Below are positions 9,008 to 18,219 of a DNA stretch of 64,000 nt, piece after piece. The stretch spans positions 186,001 to 250,000 of the forward strand of contig NZ_BMHI01000003.1 of the NCBI RefSeq assembly GCF_014640635.1, given 5' to 3'. Numbering within the stretch: the first letter of the stretch is position 1; each line of letters opens with the position of its first letter. Made by a program: the position numbers and the translations under genes. Source of the DNA: Flexivirga endophytica (GTDB lineage: Bacteria > Actinomycetota > Actinomycetes > Actinomycetales > Dermatophilaceae). The notes under the pieces are model-generated. The model did no database searches and was not told the origin of the DNA. It worked only from the letters and a program-made list of their open reading frames with translations.

Positions 9008-10114
9008 CTACAGCGAAATCCATTCGGTGGACGTCGTGACCGCATCGAGTTGATCGGATAGCGGGGCGACGCCGAGGCCGGGCCCGGTCGGGACCGTGAG
9101 GTAGCCCGCGTCCAGCACGAACGGCTCGGTGATGTCGGTGCTGAAATAGCGGTCCGACGCCGACGTGTCGCCGGGCAGGGTGAAGCCGGGCAGCGCGGCC
9201 AGCGCGACGTTGGCCGCCCTGCCGATGCCGGTCTCCAGCATCCCGCCGCACCAGACCGCGATGCCGTGCGCCATACACACGTCGTGGATGCGTCGTGCCT
9301 CCAGATAGCCACCGACACGACCCGGCTTGATGTTGACGATCCGGCAGGCGCCCAAACTGATCGCGGCGGCGGCCGTTGCGGCGGAGGTGATCGACTCGTC
9401 CAGGCAGATCGGGGTGGTGACCAGCTTCGCCAACTGCGCGTGCCCGAGCACGTCCTCCTCGTCGAGTGGTTGCTCGATCAGCAGCAGATCGAAGGGATCC
9501 AGCCGGGCCAATTGCCCGGCGTCCGCCAGCGTGTATGCCGTGTTGGCATCGACCTGAAGCAGCAACTCGTCGCCGAAACGCTCACGGACGGCGCGGACCG
9601 GCTCGACGTCCCACCCCGGTTCGATCTTCAGCTTGATGCGCACATAGCCCGCATCGATGTATCCGGACACCGCGTCCAGCAGCTCCGGGACCGAATCCAT
9701 GATCCCGACCGACACACCGCAGGGCACGCTGTCGCGCACCGCACCGAGTTCGCGCGCCAGCGGCCGCCCCTCCGCCCGCAGCTCCGCGTCCAGCACCGCG
9801 GCCTCGAGCGCACACTTGGCCATCCGGTGGCCCTTGAAGCCGTGCAGCACGTGGCCGACCCGGTCGGCGGTCAACCGGTCCGCGTCTCCCAGCGCCGGGA
9901 TCAGGAAACGGCGCAGCACGTCTGCCGCTGCGTCGACATACTCCGGCGAGTAGAGCGGGTCACCCATCGCGACGCACTCACCCCAACCTTCGGCCTGGTC
10001 CGTGACCACGCGCACCAGCAGCACGTCGCGTTCGTGCTGCACCCCGAACGATGTCCGGAACGGCGCCACCAACGGCATACCGACGCGCCTGAGTTCGATC
10101 CCTGTCAGTTTCAT
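9008..10114 (-). CDS. N-acyl/N-succinylamino acid racemase (MenC-like, enolase superfamily)
   Basis: 368 aa from the ATG at 10114, preceded by AGGAGAAGG. Catalytic lysines K161/K163 (KLK) and K263 (NIKPGR) and metal ligands D189, E214 and D239 are present; these match the numbering I recall for the Amycolatopsis N-acylamino acid racemase. The family also contains o-succinylbenzoate synthase of menaquinone synthesis, and sequence alone does not separate them. Context does: no men genes are near, and the two genes upstream, with 4-bp overlaps, are a GNAT and an M20 hydrolase. I infer racemisation of N-succinyl-D-amino acids to the L form. Confidence 0.9.
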   Translation of the reverse strand: MKLTGIELRRVGMPLVAPFRTSFGVQHERDVLLVRVVTDQAEGWGECVAMGDPLYSPEYVDAAADVLRRFLIPALGDADRLTADRVGHVLHGFKGHRMAKCALEAAVLDAELRAEGRPLARELGAVRDSVPCGVSVGIMDSVPELLDAVSGYIDAGYVRIKLKIEPGWDVEPVRAVRERFGDELLLQVDANTAYTLADAGQLARLDPFDLLLIEQPLDEEDVLGHAQLAKLVTTPICLDESITSAATAAAAISLGACRIVNIKPGRVGGYLEARRIHDVCMAHGIAVWCGGMLETGIGRAANVALAALPGFTLPGDTSASDRYFSTDITEPFVLDAGYLTVPTGPGLGVAPLSDQLDAVTTSTEWISL

Positions 10115-11004
10115 GAATGTCCTTCTCCTCGTGACTGATTCGGGTGGACGGCATCGAGCACGTACCAGCCGTCCCGGGTGAAGGCCCGCGCCCGGGCGCC
10201 GCCGTTCAGCAGCTCGCCGAGGACCTTGCGGACCTCGTGCCGCCACACGCTGGCCAGCTCCGGATCGGTGCCCCGCAGGGCCTCCACATCGGGTGGCACG
10301 GCGATCAGGAGGGTTGGGGCATCGGTGGATCCGATGACCGGTTCACCGGCCGGCCCACGTCCCAGCGCGACCGCGACGTCGTCCCGATGCCGGAGTTCTG
10401 CGGCATACGTCGGCTGCCGCTGCATGGAGCACGCCTCGCTCACGCCGGGATCCTCCAGGTCCCAGCACAACAGCAGGCGGTCGGTGTCATCGCCGGTGTT
10501 GATGCGATCCCGCATCCCGCCGTAGAAGTTCGGCAGGTACTCCGTCGGCCGACCGCCGAGCTTGACCAGGTTGAAGTAGGCGTTGCGCGCGATCAGCGGG
10601 TCGAACGTCCACTCGATGACACCGATCCCGCGTTCCAACGCCCACGCCCGCTGGTGCAGCTTCAGTGCGTACCCGACGCCGCGGCGTGCGGCCTGCGGCA
10701 GCACGCCGGCGATGTGGCTGTGCAAGGTCCGGTCCGACGGGGGTGCGAAGAACCCCACGCAGGCTCCGACCATCGTGTCCGCGACGTAGGCGCCGGCCAC
10801 GTAGTTGCCGGCCTTCGACAACGCGCGCAGCATCTCGGTGCCGATCGGCGCGTTGGGTTCGGAGTGCCAGATCCGCTCGTACAGGTCCTCCACACCGGCC
10901 AGCTCATCCAGGTCGGTCACCGTGCGGACATTGACTGCCGCGGCGTTCGCGGCCGCGGCCGCTTGCTCCTGGGCCGAGGTGATCGGCGACTCCAGCCGGG
11001 TCAT
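10111..11004 (-). CDS. COG3375-like GNAT acyltransferase, candidate D-amino acid N-succinyltransferase
   Basis: 297 aa. An N-terminal GNAT fold with the acyl-CoA loop (VLPQAARRGVGYALKLHQR) and WTFDPLIARNAYFNLVKLGG, the hallmark of the COG3375 group, is followed by an ~80-residue extension. In Geobacillus a GNAT beside an N-succinylamino acid racemase makes N-succinyl-D-amino acids from succinyl-CoA. The same arrangement here makes that the leading hypothesis. Overlaps the racemase gene by 4 bp and the M20 gene by 4 bp, so the three should be translated in fixed ratio. Donor and acceptor are inferred. Confidence 0.82.
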   Translation of the reverse strand: MTRLESPITSAQEQAAAAANAAAVNVRTVTDLDELAGVEDLYERIWHSEPNAPIGTEMLRALSKAGNYVAGAYVADTMVGACVGFFAPPSDRTLHSHIAGVLPQAARRGVGYALKLHQRAWALERGIGVIEWTFDPLIARNAYFNLVKLGGRPTEYLPNFYGGMRDRINTGDDTDRLLLCWDLEDPGVSEACSMQRQPTYAAELRHRDDVAVALGRGPAGEPVIGSTDAPTLLIAVPPDVEALRGTDPELASVWRHEVRKVLGELLNGGARARAFTRDGWYVLDAVHPNQSRGEGHS

Positions 11005-12143
11005 GGTCGGCCTGCCGGGGTCCCGGAGCCGGTGAGCAGGTCCTGCAACAGCGCGGCGAGCAACGCGGTGCGTTCGGGGAGTTCCGCGACCAGGACGTGC
11101 TCGTCGTCGGCATGGGCGCCGCCGCCGCTCGCGCCCATGCCGTCGAGCGTGGGTATGCCGATCCCGGCCGTGAAGTTGCCGTCTGAGCCCCCACCCACCG
11201 ACACCTGCCGAGGTTCCGGCAGGCGATGCGCCGCTGCCAGCCGACAGGCACGGTCGAACAGCTGCGCCGAGGAGGCGCGTTCCAACGGCGGCCGGTTCGG
11301 ACCACCGGTGATCGTCAACTGCGCCCCGGGCAGGTACGGCAGCAACGACCGGATGGCGGCATCGACGCGGTCCTGCTCGGCGATCGTGCGGACCCGGACG
11401 TCGACCGCGAACTGCCCGCGCGCGGGGACGGTGTTCGTGGTCGTACCCGCCTCCAGGACGGTGGGTGTCACGGTCGTACCAAGCTCCACTGCGCTCAATG
11501 CGGCCACCGAGGGCAGCTGATGGGCAAGTTCCAAGCTGGCGTTGACGCCCTTCTCCGGCTCCAGTCCCGCGTGCGCCGCCAGACCGGTTGCCGCGACTCG
11601 ATACATGGAGACTCCTTTGCGCTCGGTCTTGAATGCGCCTGCAGCTCCTGCAGATTCGAGGACCAGCGTCGCTTCGCAGCCGCGCGCTTCGTCCTCGATG
11701 AGCTGCCGGGAGCTCGGGGCACCGATCTCCTCGTCACCGGTCACCAGCACGGTGATGCCGTCGGTGTCCGACAACGCAGCGATCGCGTGGAAGGCCATCA
11801 CGGTGCCCGTCTTCATGTCGAAGCAACCCGGCCCGCGCAGGACGGTGTCCGTGGCCTCCCACGGGTGGGAGCGCAGACTTCCGATCGGCCAGACGGTGTC
11901 GTGGTGACACAGGATCAACACCCGCCTCGGGCCGGAGCCGAGCCGCCACCGCAGATGGGTGCGCCCGTCCAGCACGATCCGCTCCGGCTCGCGGCCCAGG
12001 TATCGGGCGCCGAGGCCGGCGGTCAGCTCGGCGCTCGCCGCGACCGCGGCCAGGTCGTCCGACGGTGACTCGCAGATCACCAGGGTCCGGATGTCGTCGA
12101 CGACCTGTGGCAGCGCATCGCGGAATCGCTCCAGCAGGGCCAC
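11001..12143 (-). CDS. M20-family metallohydrolase (CPG2-like), candidate N-succinyl-L-amino acid hydrolase
   Basis: 380 aa. Dinuclear zinc motifs are complete: HHDTVW (His, Asp), GCFDMKTG (bridging Asp), GDEEIGA (catalytic and metal Glu) and GGGAHADDE (His). Start is the GTG at 12143, 1 bp after the stop of the upstream peptidase gene, so translation is probably coupled. It resembles glutamate carboxypeptidase/aminoacylases. Beside the racemase and the GNAT it would free the L-amino acid from its N-succinyl form, completing D-to-L conversion. A dipeptidase or carboxypeptidase role on imported peptides is the alternative. Confidence 0.88.
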   Translation of the reverse strand: MALLERFRDALPQVVDDIRTLVICESPSDDLAAVAASAELTAGLGARYLGREPERIVLDGRTHLRWRLGSGPRRVLILCHHDTVWPIGSLRSHPWEATDTVLRGPGCFDMKTGTVMAFHAIAALSDTDGITVLVTGDEEIGAPSSRQLIEDEARGCEATLVLESAGAAGAFKTERKGVSMYRVAATGLAAHAGLEPEKGVNASLELAHQLPSVAALSAVELGTTVTPTVLEAGTTTNTVPARGQFAVDVRVRTIAEQDRVDAAIRSLLPYLPGAQLTITGGPNRPPLERASSAQLFDRACRLAAAHRLPEPRQVSVGGGSDGNFTAGIGIPTLDGMGASGGGAHADDEHVLVAELPERTALLAALLQDLLTGSGTPAGRP

Positions 12144-12144
12144 G

Positions 12145-15100
12145 TCACGACACCTTCGGGGTGGCGCGCGCCCCGAAGTGGATGTAGCGCCGTTCTCCGT
12201 CGGGCCGATAGAACGTCACCGGGGACCACGTCTCGACGCCCGGCAACCGCATGACGAAAAGGTTCTCCGCGACCGGTATGAGCGCTGCTTCCTCGGTCGG
12301 GTCGTCCATCGTCGCGGCGACCGGTCCGGTCACCGTGACGCGCAGCCTCGGCCCCTCGTCGTCGGCTGACACCTCGACCGTCATGGACTCGCGCCGGTAC
12401 GTGCCCAGCCAGGGTGCGATGTCCACCTCGACCGGCTGGGCCGGCGGCTCCAGCGAATGCTGCATTTCGACCTCCGCCATCTCGGCGAAGATCTCGCGAT
12501 AGAGGTCCTCGTAGAGGTCCCGGGTGTTGCCGCCGTTGGTGAGCAGCGCGACGGCGAGGTTCTGCTCCGGCAGCACCCGCAGGAACGCCGACTGCCCGAT
12601 CGTGTTGCCGTCGTGTCCGAAGAGCCGGTGCCCGGACCAGCCGAAGCGGATCCAGCCCAGGCCCCAGGAGTCACCCAACGAGTGTTTGTCCGGCAGCTCC
12701 GCATGCTGCTCCTGCATCAGTGCGACCGTCTCCGGTCGCAGCACCTGCGTGCCGTCCGGTGCCAGACCGCCGGTCAGGTGCATCCGCGCGAAGGCGAGCA
12801 CGTCGCCGACCGTGGAGGTGACCAGTCCGGCAGGTCCCATCGAACGAGGCAGGAAGGACACCGGCGCCACCTTCGGTGGTTCGTCGCCCTCGCCGACATG
12901 CCCGACCGCAGCGCCATACAACAGGACCTCCTCCGGCAGCGTGACCGTCCGCTGCAGTCCGAGCGGGGTGAACAGTCGCTCGCGGATCGCCGCGTCCCAG
13001 GTCTTGTCGGTGACCCGCTCGATCAGCAGGCCGATCATCGAGAAACCGGCGTTGCAGTAGGACCAGGTCAGTCCGAGCGGGTGGTTCTGGGCCTCCCCGC
13101 TGAGCAGTGCGACGTACTTCTGCAGGCAGTCGTCTCCCCGACCCGTGTCTGTGAAGACGTCGCCGTCGATGCCGCTGGTGTGCGTGAGCAGGTGCCGCAG
13201 GGTGACCTTCTTGGTCACATCCGGATCGGCGAGTTCCAGCTCGGGCAGGATCTCCTGCACCGGAGCGTCCAGCGACAGCTTCCCCTCGTCGACCAGTTGC
13301 ATGGCCACGGTCGCCGTCCACACCTTGGTGATCGAACCGATCTGGAAGAGCGACTCGGGGCGCACTTCGGCTCCGGTGTCCACGTTGAGTACGCCGGTGG
13401 CTGCCTCGACCAACTCATCGTCCGCCTCGCCGAGCCGGAGGATGCCCAGCTGCGCGCCAGGCACCTTGTGCCGGCGGGACAGCTCGGCGACTCGACGCTG
13501 CCAGTGGGCCTGGTCGAGCCTCGGGCGCTTCGATCCCGTTCCGCCATACTGCTCGAGCCAGTCGATGATGCGCTGGTTGAAGTCGAGGCGGTGCGAGGGA
13601 CGACCGTTGACGATGAACAGGTGCGAACCTCCGGGATAGAGCGCCAACCTGGTCGGCACGCCTTGCTCGCGCAGCGCCGAGAACCATTGCTGTGCCTGGC
13701 CGGTCGGGCACCGGACGTCCGCCGCGCCCTGCACCACGAGGGTCGGTGTCGTCACCTCGGTCACCTTGCTGAAGGGCGACATCGCGTCCAGCTGCGCCGA
13801 GGGCTGTCGGGTCGGCGCATCAAGCTCGTATGCCGCCAGGAGGTGCCCGGCGTCCGACGTGCCCGCGAGGCTGTTCAGGTCGGCGCACACGCCACCGGCC
13901 ACCGCCGCTGCGAACCGCTGGTCGCGGCTGGTGAGGTAACAGGTCATGAAGCCGCCGTAGCTGTACCCGCTCACCGCCAGGTGCTCCCGGTCGGCCACGC
14001 CCTCGGCGACGAGCGCGTCCAACGGCTCGAGGAAGTCCGCAGCGTCCCCGGTGCCCCAGGCGCCGATGGTCGCGGTGAGGAAGTCGGCGCCATAGCCGTC
14101 GCTCGCGCGCGGGTTGACCAGGAGCACGGCCCAGCCGCGCGCGACCAGCTCCTGGTGGTAGAGATGCACGTCGTCGGCCGCACCGTTCCAGGCGTTGTGC
14201 GGGCCTCCGTGCACATCCAGCAGTAGCGGCCGTGGGCCGGAGCTCGCGGGGTCACGCATGAGCCAGCCCTGGACGACGGTGCCGTCGGAGATGGTGAAGT
14301 CGCGCGACTCACGGGCGAACCACTCCACGTCAGCCAGCTGCGCGCCGTGCTCGGTGCGGACCGTCTGCTCGCCGGTCCGCAGGTCGACCGTGACGATCTC
14401 GCCGAGCGACGTGCCGGTGCTGAGCACCACCGCCACGGTGTCGCCGGCCGCAGATGCTCCGGAGACCACTTGGTCGTCGCCGCCGAGCACGAGCTGAGGT
14501 TCACCGGAGTCGATCCCGGTCCGGTAGAGGTGGGTGCAGCCTCGGTCGCGCACGCAGAAGAGGACCTCACGGCCGTCGGCGATCAGCTGTGGCGCGGCAC
14601 CCGGGTATGCCGGGCCACCGGCCATCACATTGCGATCCAGCGGTCCGGCCAGATCGATGAGTTCGGTCGCCGGCACACTCTGCGCCCCGGTCGCGGGCAG
14701 CCGGAACAGACCTGCCTGACCCGTCGGCCCGGTGCCGCTGCCGATCACGAGGAGCTCACGGCCGTCGCCGGTCCAGGTGGCGAGTCCGGCCACGCCGTCG
14801 GCGAAGCCGATCAGCTCCGGGCGTGACCAGCTGCCGTTCACGTCGACCTGGTGCACGGGTATGACGAAGTTCAGGTCGGCATCTCCCGCCATACCTGCGA
14901 CGAATGCGAGGTGACTGCCGTCCGGTGACCAATTCGGTTCTGCTGCATGCCAATTGCCTTCCGTGACCTGGCGGCAGGACTTGTCCGAGACGTCCACCAC
15001 GTGGAGGTGGCTGCGCATCGCACGCAGATAGCCGGCGCCGTCGGCCTGGTAGTCGAGGCGGTCGGTGACGATGGGCGTGTTCGAGGTGTCACTGCCGTCC

Positions 15101-15498
15101 GCCGCGGGGGCCGTGTCGACCGGTGCGGCGAAGGCGATGTGACTGCCGTCCGGGCTCCACGCAGGCTCCCCCGCTCCGAGCGGCAGGTCGGTGAGCTGGG
15201 TGGCCTCGCCACCGTTCGCGGGCAGCAGCCAGACCTGTGCCGGGCCGTCCGCTGCGCGCAGGAAGGCCAGCCGTGAACCGTCCGGCGACCAGACCGGTGT
15301 GCTGTCCGCCAGGCCCTGCGTCAGCGGTGCCGGACCGGACCCGTCGGTGCGCACCTGCCACAGGCTCGTCACGGGCTGGTCGGCCTCCACGTCCTGGGTC
15401 CGCAGCACATACGCGATGCGGCTCCCGTCCGGGGACAGCGCGGGTTGCTCCGGAACGGCGATCTTCGCGAGATCGGTCACGCGCAGGCGTCGGGTCAT
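12145..15498 (-). CDS. Two-domain serine hydrolase: S9 prolyl-oligopeptidase-like domain fused to an S12 beta-lactamase-like domain
   Basis: 1117 aa from the ATG at 15498, which overlaps the oppF stop by 4 bp. Residues 1-400 form a WD40-like propeller (repeated WSPDGS); about 400-655 form the S9 alpha/beta hydrolase with GYSYGGF (Ser513), an Asp in AADVRCP and a His in GGSHLF. After a short linker near 656-665, an S12/class C-like domain follows with SITK (Ser722, Lys725), YCN (Tyr814, Asn816) and HDG (His962), then a C-terminal lipocalin-like tail. No signal peptide: it should act on imported peptides. The S12 half is a paralogue of the stand-alone gene at 22802. Known families, but the fusion is unusual. 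Confidence 0.93.
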   Translation of the reverse strand: MTRRLRVTDLAKIAVPEQPALSPDGSRIAYVLRTQDVEADQPVTSLWQVRTDGSGPAPLTQGLADSTPVWSPDGSRLAFLRAADGPAQVWLLPANGGEATQLTDLPLGAGEPAWSPDGSHIAFAAPVDTAPAADGSDTSNTPIVTDRLDYQADGAGYLRAMRSHLHVVDVSDKSCRQVTEGNWHAAEPNWSPDGSHLAFVAGMAGDADLNFVIPVHQVDVNGSWSRPELIGFADGVAGLATWTGDGRELLVIGSGTGPTGQAGLFRLPATGAQSVPATELIDLAGPLDRNVMAGGPAYPGAAPQLIADGREVLFCVRDRGCTHLYRTGIDSGEPQLVLGGDDQVVSGASAAGDTVAVVLSTGTSLGEIVTVDLRTGEQTVRTEHGAQLADVEWFARESRDFTISDGTVVQGWLMRDPASSGPRPLLLDVHGGPHNAWNGAADDVHLYHQELVARGWAVLLVNPRASDGYGADFLTATIGAWGTGDAADFLEPLDALVAEGVADREHLAVSGYSYGGFMTCYLTSRDQRFAAAVAGGVCADLNSLAGTSDAGHLLAAYELDAPTRQPSAQLDAMSPFSKVTEVTTPTLVVQGAADVRCPTGQAQQWFSALREQGVPTRLALYPGGSHLFIVNGRPSHRLDFNQRIIDWLEQYGGTGSKRPRLDQAHWQRRVAELSRRHKVPGAQLGILRLGEADDELVEAATGVLNVDTGAEVRPESLFQIGSITKVWTATVAMQLVDEGKLSLDAPVQEILPELELADPDVTKKVTLRHLLTHTSGIDGDVFTDTGRGDDCLQKYVALLSGEAQNHPLGLTWSYCNAGFSMIGLLIERVTDKTWDAAIRERLFTPLGLQRTVTLPEEVLLYGAAVGHVGEGDEPPKVAPVSFLPRSMGPAGLVTSTVGDVLAFARMHLTGGLAPDGTQVLRPETVALMQEQHAELPDKHSLGDSWGLGWIRFGWSGHRLFGHDGNTIGQSAFLRVLPEQNLAVALLTNGGNTRDLYEDLYREIFAEMAEVEMQHSLEPPAQPVEVDIAPWLGTYRRESMTVEVSADDEGPRLRVTVTGPVAATMDDPTEEAALIPVAENLFVMRLPGVETWSPVTFYRPDGERRYIHFGARATPKVS

Positions 15499-16268
15499 GA
15501 TGCTCTCCTGGTGGGGTCGACGGAGTCGGGTATGGCGGCCAGCAGCTCCTGGGTGTAGGGCTGCTGCGGGTTGGTCAGGATCTCTTCGGCGGGGCCGTAT
15601 TCGACGATGTGGCCGCGATACATCACCGCGATGCTGCTGGCGACATACCGGACGACTGCCAGGTTGTGCGAGATGAACAGCATCGAGATGGACAGCTCGC
15701 GCTGTAGATCGCGAATCAGGTTGAGCACGGTGCCCTGCACCGAGACGTCCAGCGCGGAGGTGATCTCGTCGGCGATCACCACGTCGGGCCGGGCGCCCAG
15801 TGCGCGCGCCAGTCCGATGCGTTGCCGTTGCCCGCCCGACAGTTGGCTCGGGTATGCCGCAGCGAGGTCGGCGTCGAGCTCGACGAGGTCGAGCAGGCGC
15901 GCGACCTCCTTGGCACGGTTGACGGTGGCACCCGTCGTCCGGTCGCGGCGTGGGACGGTCTCGGCCATGCTCGCGCCGACGGTCATGCGCGGGTCCAGGC
16001 ACGACGACGGGTCCTGGAAGACCATCTGTATCGGCCGGTCACGGCCCCGGAGCGGCACCGGCTCGTCGTCGAGCAGGATGCGACCGGCGCTGAGCGGTGC
16101 CAGCCCGACCGCCGCCCGGCCGAGCGTGGATTTGCCGGAGCCCGACTCACCGACCAGCCCGACGATCTCGCCGCTGGGCACGGTGAGGCTGACGTCGTCC
16201 ACGGCCGTCGTCCCACGCCGGCGAGTGCCGTAATGCACTGACACACAGTCGAATCGCAACTCACTCAC
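15495..16268 (-). CDS. oppF: Oligopeptide/dipeptide ABC transporter ATP-binding protein (OppF/DppF type)
   Basis: 257 aa. Walker A (GESGSGKST), signature LSGGQRQR and an Asp-Glu Walker B (VVIADE) are intact. The C-terminal oligopeptide-binding extension is very short compared with full OppF proteins. It overlaps the fused permease/ATPase gene by 8 bp upstream and the S9-S12 peptidase gene by 4 bp downstream. It pairs with the ATPase half of the OppC-OppD fusion to drive peptide import. Confidence 0.92.
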   Translation of the reverse strand: MSELRFDCVSVHYGTRRRGTTAVDDVSLTVPSGEIVGLVGESGSGKSTLGRAAVGLAPLSAGRILLDDEPVPLRGRDRPIQMVFQDPSSCLDPRMTVGASMAETVPRRDRTTGATVNRAKEVARLLDLVELDADLAAAYPSQLSGGQRQRIGLARALGARPDVVIADEITSALDVSVQGTVLNLIRDLQRELSISMLFISHNLAVVRYVASSIAVMYRGHIVEYGPAEEILTNPQQPYTQELLAAIPDSVDPTRRAS

Positions 16269-18216
16269 AGAGCACCTCCGCGCTTTCGGGGATCACTTCG
16301 ATCGGTGCTTCTGCGTTCCAGCACGCGACCCGGCGTCCGGCCGCATCGGTCTCCAGAGGTGGAGCCTCGGTGCGGCACTGCGCGGTCGCCAACGGGCACC
16401 GCGGAGCGAACGCGCAACCGGCCGGGTAGGACGTCGGATCGGGCGCCCGGCCAGGGATCACCGCCAACGGTTGATTGAGGGCGGTGTGCATGTCCGGGAC
16501 GACGGCGATCAGCGCCCGGGTGTACGGATGTCGTGCCGCACTGTGCAGGTCTGCTGCCGGCAGGTCCTCGACGATCTGACCGGCGTACATCACCAGCACT
16601 CGGTCGCACACCTGCCGAACCACCGAGATGTCATGGCTGATGAGCAACAACGCGACGTTCTGTTCGCGCCGGATCTCCTCCAGCAGGTGGAGCACCCGAC
16701 TCTGCACCGTCACGTCGAGCGCCGTGGTCGGTTCGTCGGCGACGATCAGTGCGGGGTCACCCATCAGCCCCATACCGATCATCGCGCGTTGCCGCATCCC
16801 GCCCGAGAACTCGTGCGGATACTGGTGCGCCCGACGCCGCGGGTCCGGGATCTGGACCGCGTCGAGCCGGTCGACGGCGCGGTCGTTCGCGTCCTTGCGC
16901 GACAGGCCACCATGTCGCCTGGCCACCTCGGCCAGCTGACCGCCGACACGGTGCGTCGGATTCATGGAGGTCATCGGGTCCTGGAAGACCATCGAGAAGT
17001 GCACCCCGAGCAGGTCCCGGTGGGCGGTGCCCCCGCCTCGCAGGTCCGTGCCGAGGAACTCCAGCCGGCCGGCCTCGACCGCGGCCGGGCGTTCGATCAA
17101 CTGGGCGATCGCCAGCGCGGTCAGCGATTTGCCGGACCCCGACTCACCGACGACGCCGACGGTCTCTCCTCGCGCCATACCGAAGCTGACGCCGCGTACC
17201 GGGGTCACCACCCCGCCCGCGGCGGGGAAGCTCACCCGCAGGTCAGTGACCTGCAGGACGGTGTCGCCGTCGGGACGATCGGCTTCCGACCGGTCTGGGG
17301 CAACGGCCGGTTTCGGCACCCGGACGCGGATCCGGCCGATCGTGGTGGTCACACCGATCGCCTTGGCGACCGCCTCACCGAAGAAGTTGAACGCCAGGCC
17401 GGCGAGCACCACGGCGATGCCCGGCGCGAGCGCGGCGACCGGGTGCTCGAAGATCCCGGTGAGGCCGTTGCCGAGCAGTTGGCCCCAGTCGTAGTCGGGC
17501 GGTTGCACACCGAGCCCGAGGAAGGACAGTCCGGCGAAGGACAGGAGTGCGGAACCCGCTCCGATCGTCGCATTGACGATCAGCGCCTCGCCGACGTTGG
17601 GCAGGACATGGCGCAGGAGGATGCGGAAGCGGTTCACCCCAGCCACCCGAGCGGCCAGCACGAAGTCGCGTTGCTCGACACCGGAGACCAGGGTCTGCAC
17701 GAGTCGGGCGAAGCTCGGTGCGCCGGCGAGCCCGATCGCCAACACCGCGCCCTTGGTGCCGATGCCGAAGATGACCGCGAAGAACAACGCCAGCAGCAGC
17801 CCGGGGAAGGCCACTGCGACGTTGATGACGGCTGCCGTGACACGGCCGACGCGTCGGCCGAAGAGCACCCCGAGGGTGCCTAGGAGCAGCCCGCTGACGA
17901 CCATGATCAGCGTTGCCAGGAGAGCGAGTTCCACCGACAGTCGGGTGGCGACCAACACCCGGGCGAGGATGTCCCGGCCCAGGTTGTCGGTGCCGGCCCA
18001 GTGGTCGCCGGACGGCCCGTGCAACATCTGCGCGGTGTCGGCTCGGGTGGCCTGACCGGACCAGAGGATCGGCGCGACGACGGCTAGCACGAGTAGCGCG
18101 CCCAGTGCGATCACCGCGGCTGCTCCCACCGGCGTCCGCACGACGGTCACCCATCTGGAGCGATTGCCCCGGCGTCCACTCGTCGACTCGAGTTCGGTCA
18201 CGAGATTGGCTGCCAT
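16261..18216 (-). CDS. oppCD: Fused peptide ABC transporter permease and ATPase (OppC-OppD in one chain)
   Basis: 651 aa. Residues ~1-290 are a DppC/OppC permease: one N-terminal membrane segment, periplasmic HWAGTDNLGRDILAR, five further segments and an EAA loop near VAGVNRFRILLRHVLPN. Residues ~320-651 are an OppD ATPase with GESGSGKS, FSGGMRQR, LIVADEP and a C-terminal oligopeptide domain with three Cys residues (CAFAPRCPLATAQC). Such fusions occur in actinobacteria. It lies 3 bp after oppB and overlaps oppF by 8 bp. The hinge near residues 290-320 is charged and rich in Arg and Pro. Confidence 0.94.
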   Translation of the reverse strand: MAANLVTELESTSGRRGNRSRWVTVVRTPVGAAAVIALGALLVLAVVAPILWSGQATRADTAQMLHGPSGDHWAGTDNLGRDILARVLVATRLSVELALLATLIMVVSGLLLGTLGVLFGRRVGRVTAAVINVAVAFPGLLLALFFAVIFGIGTKGAVLAIGLAGAPSFARLVQTLVSGVEQRDFVLAARVAGVNRFRILLRHVLPNVGEALIVNATIGAGSALLSFAGLSFLGLGVQPPDYDWGQLLGNGLTGIFEHPVAALAPGIAVVLAGLAFNFFGEAVAKAIGVTTTIGRIRVRVPKPAVAPDRSEADRPDGDTVLQVTDLRVSFPAAGGVVTPVRGVSFGMARGETVGVVGESGSGKSLTALAIAQLIERPAAVEAGRLEFLGTDLRGGGTAHRDLLGVHFSMVFQDPMTSMNPTHRVGGQLAEVARRHGGLSRKDANDRAVDRLDAVQIPDPRRRAHQYPHEFSGGMRQRAMIGMGLMGDPALIVADEPTTALDVTVQSRVLHLLEEIRREQNVALLLISHDISVVRQVCDRVLVMYAGQIVEDLPAADLHSAARHPYTRALIAVVPDMHTALNQPLAVIPGRAPDPTSYPAGCAFAPRCPLATAQCRTEAPPLETDAAGRRVACWNAEAPIEVIPESAEVLCE

Positions 18217-18219
18217 TGC

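Noticed and set aside
9008-10114. o-succinylbenzoate synthase of menaquinone synthesis (menC)
   Set aside because: No men genes nearby; the GNAT and M20 partners fit the N-succinylamino acid racemase route better. Cannot be fully excluded from sequence alone.
15499-16002. Upstream extension of the S9-S12 gene to 16002
   Set aside because: It translates the oppF gene in another frame. The ATG at 15498 overlaps the oppF stop by 4 bp and starts at the conserved S9 N-terminus.
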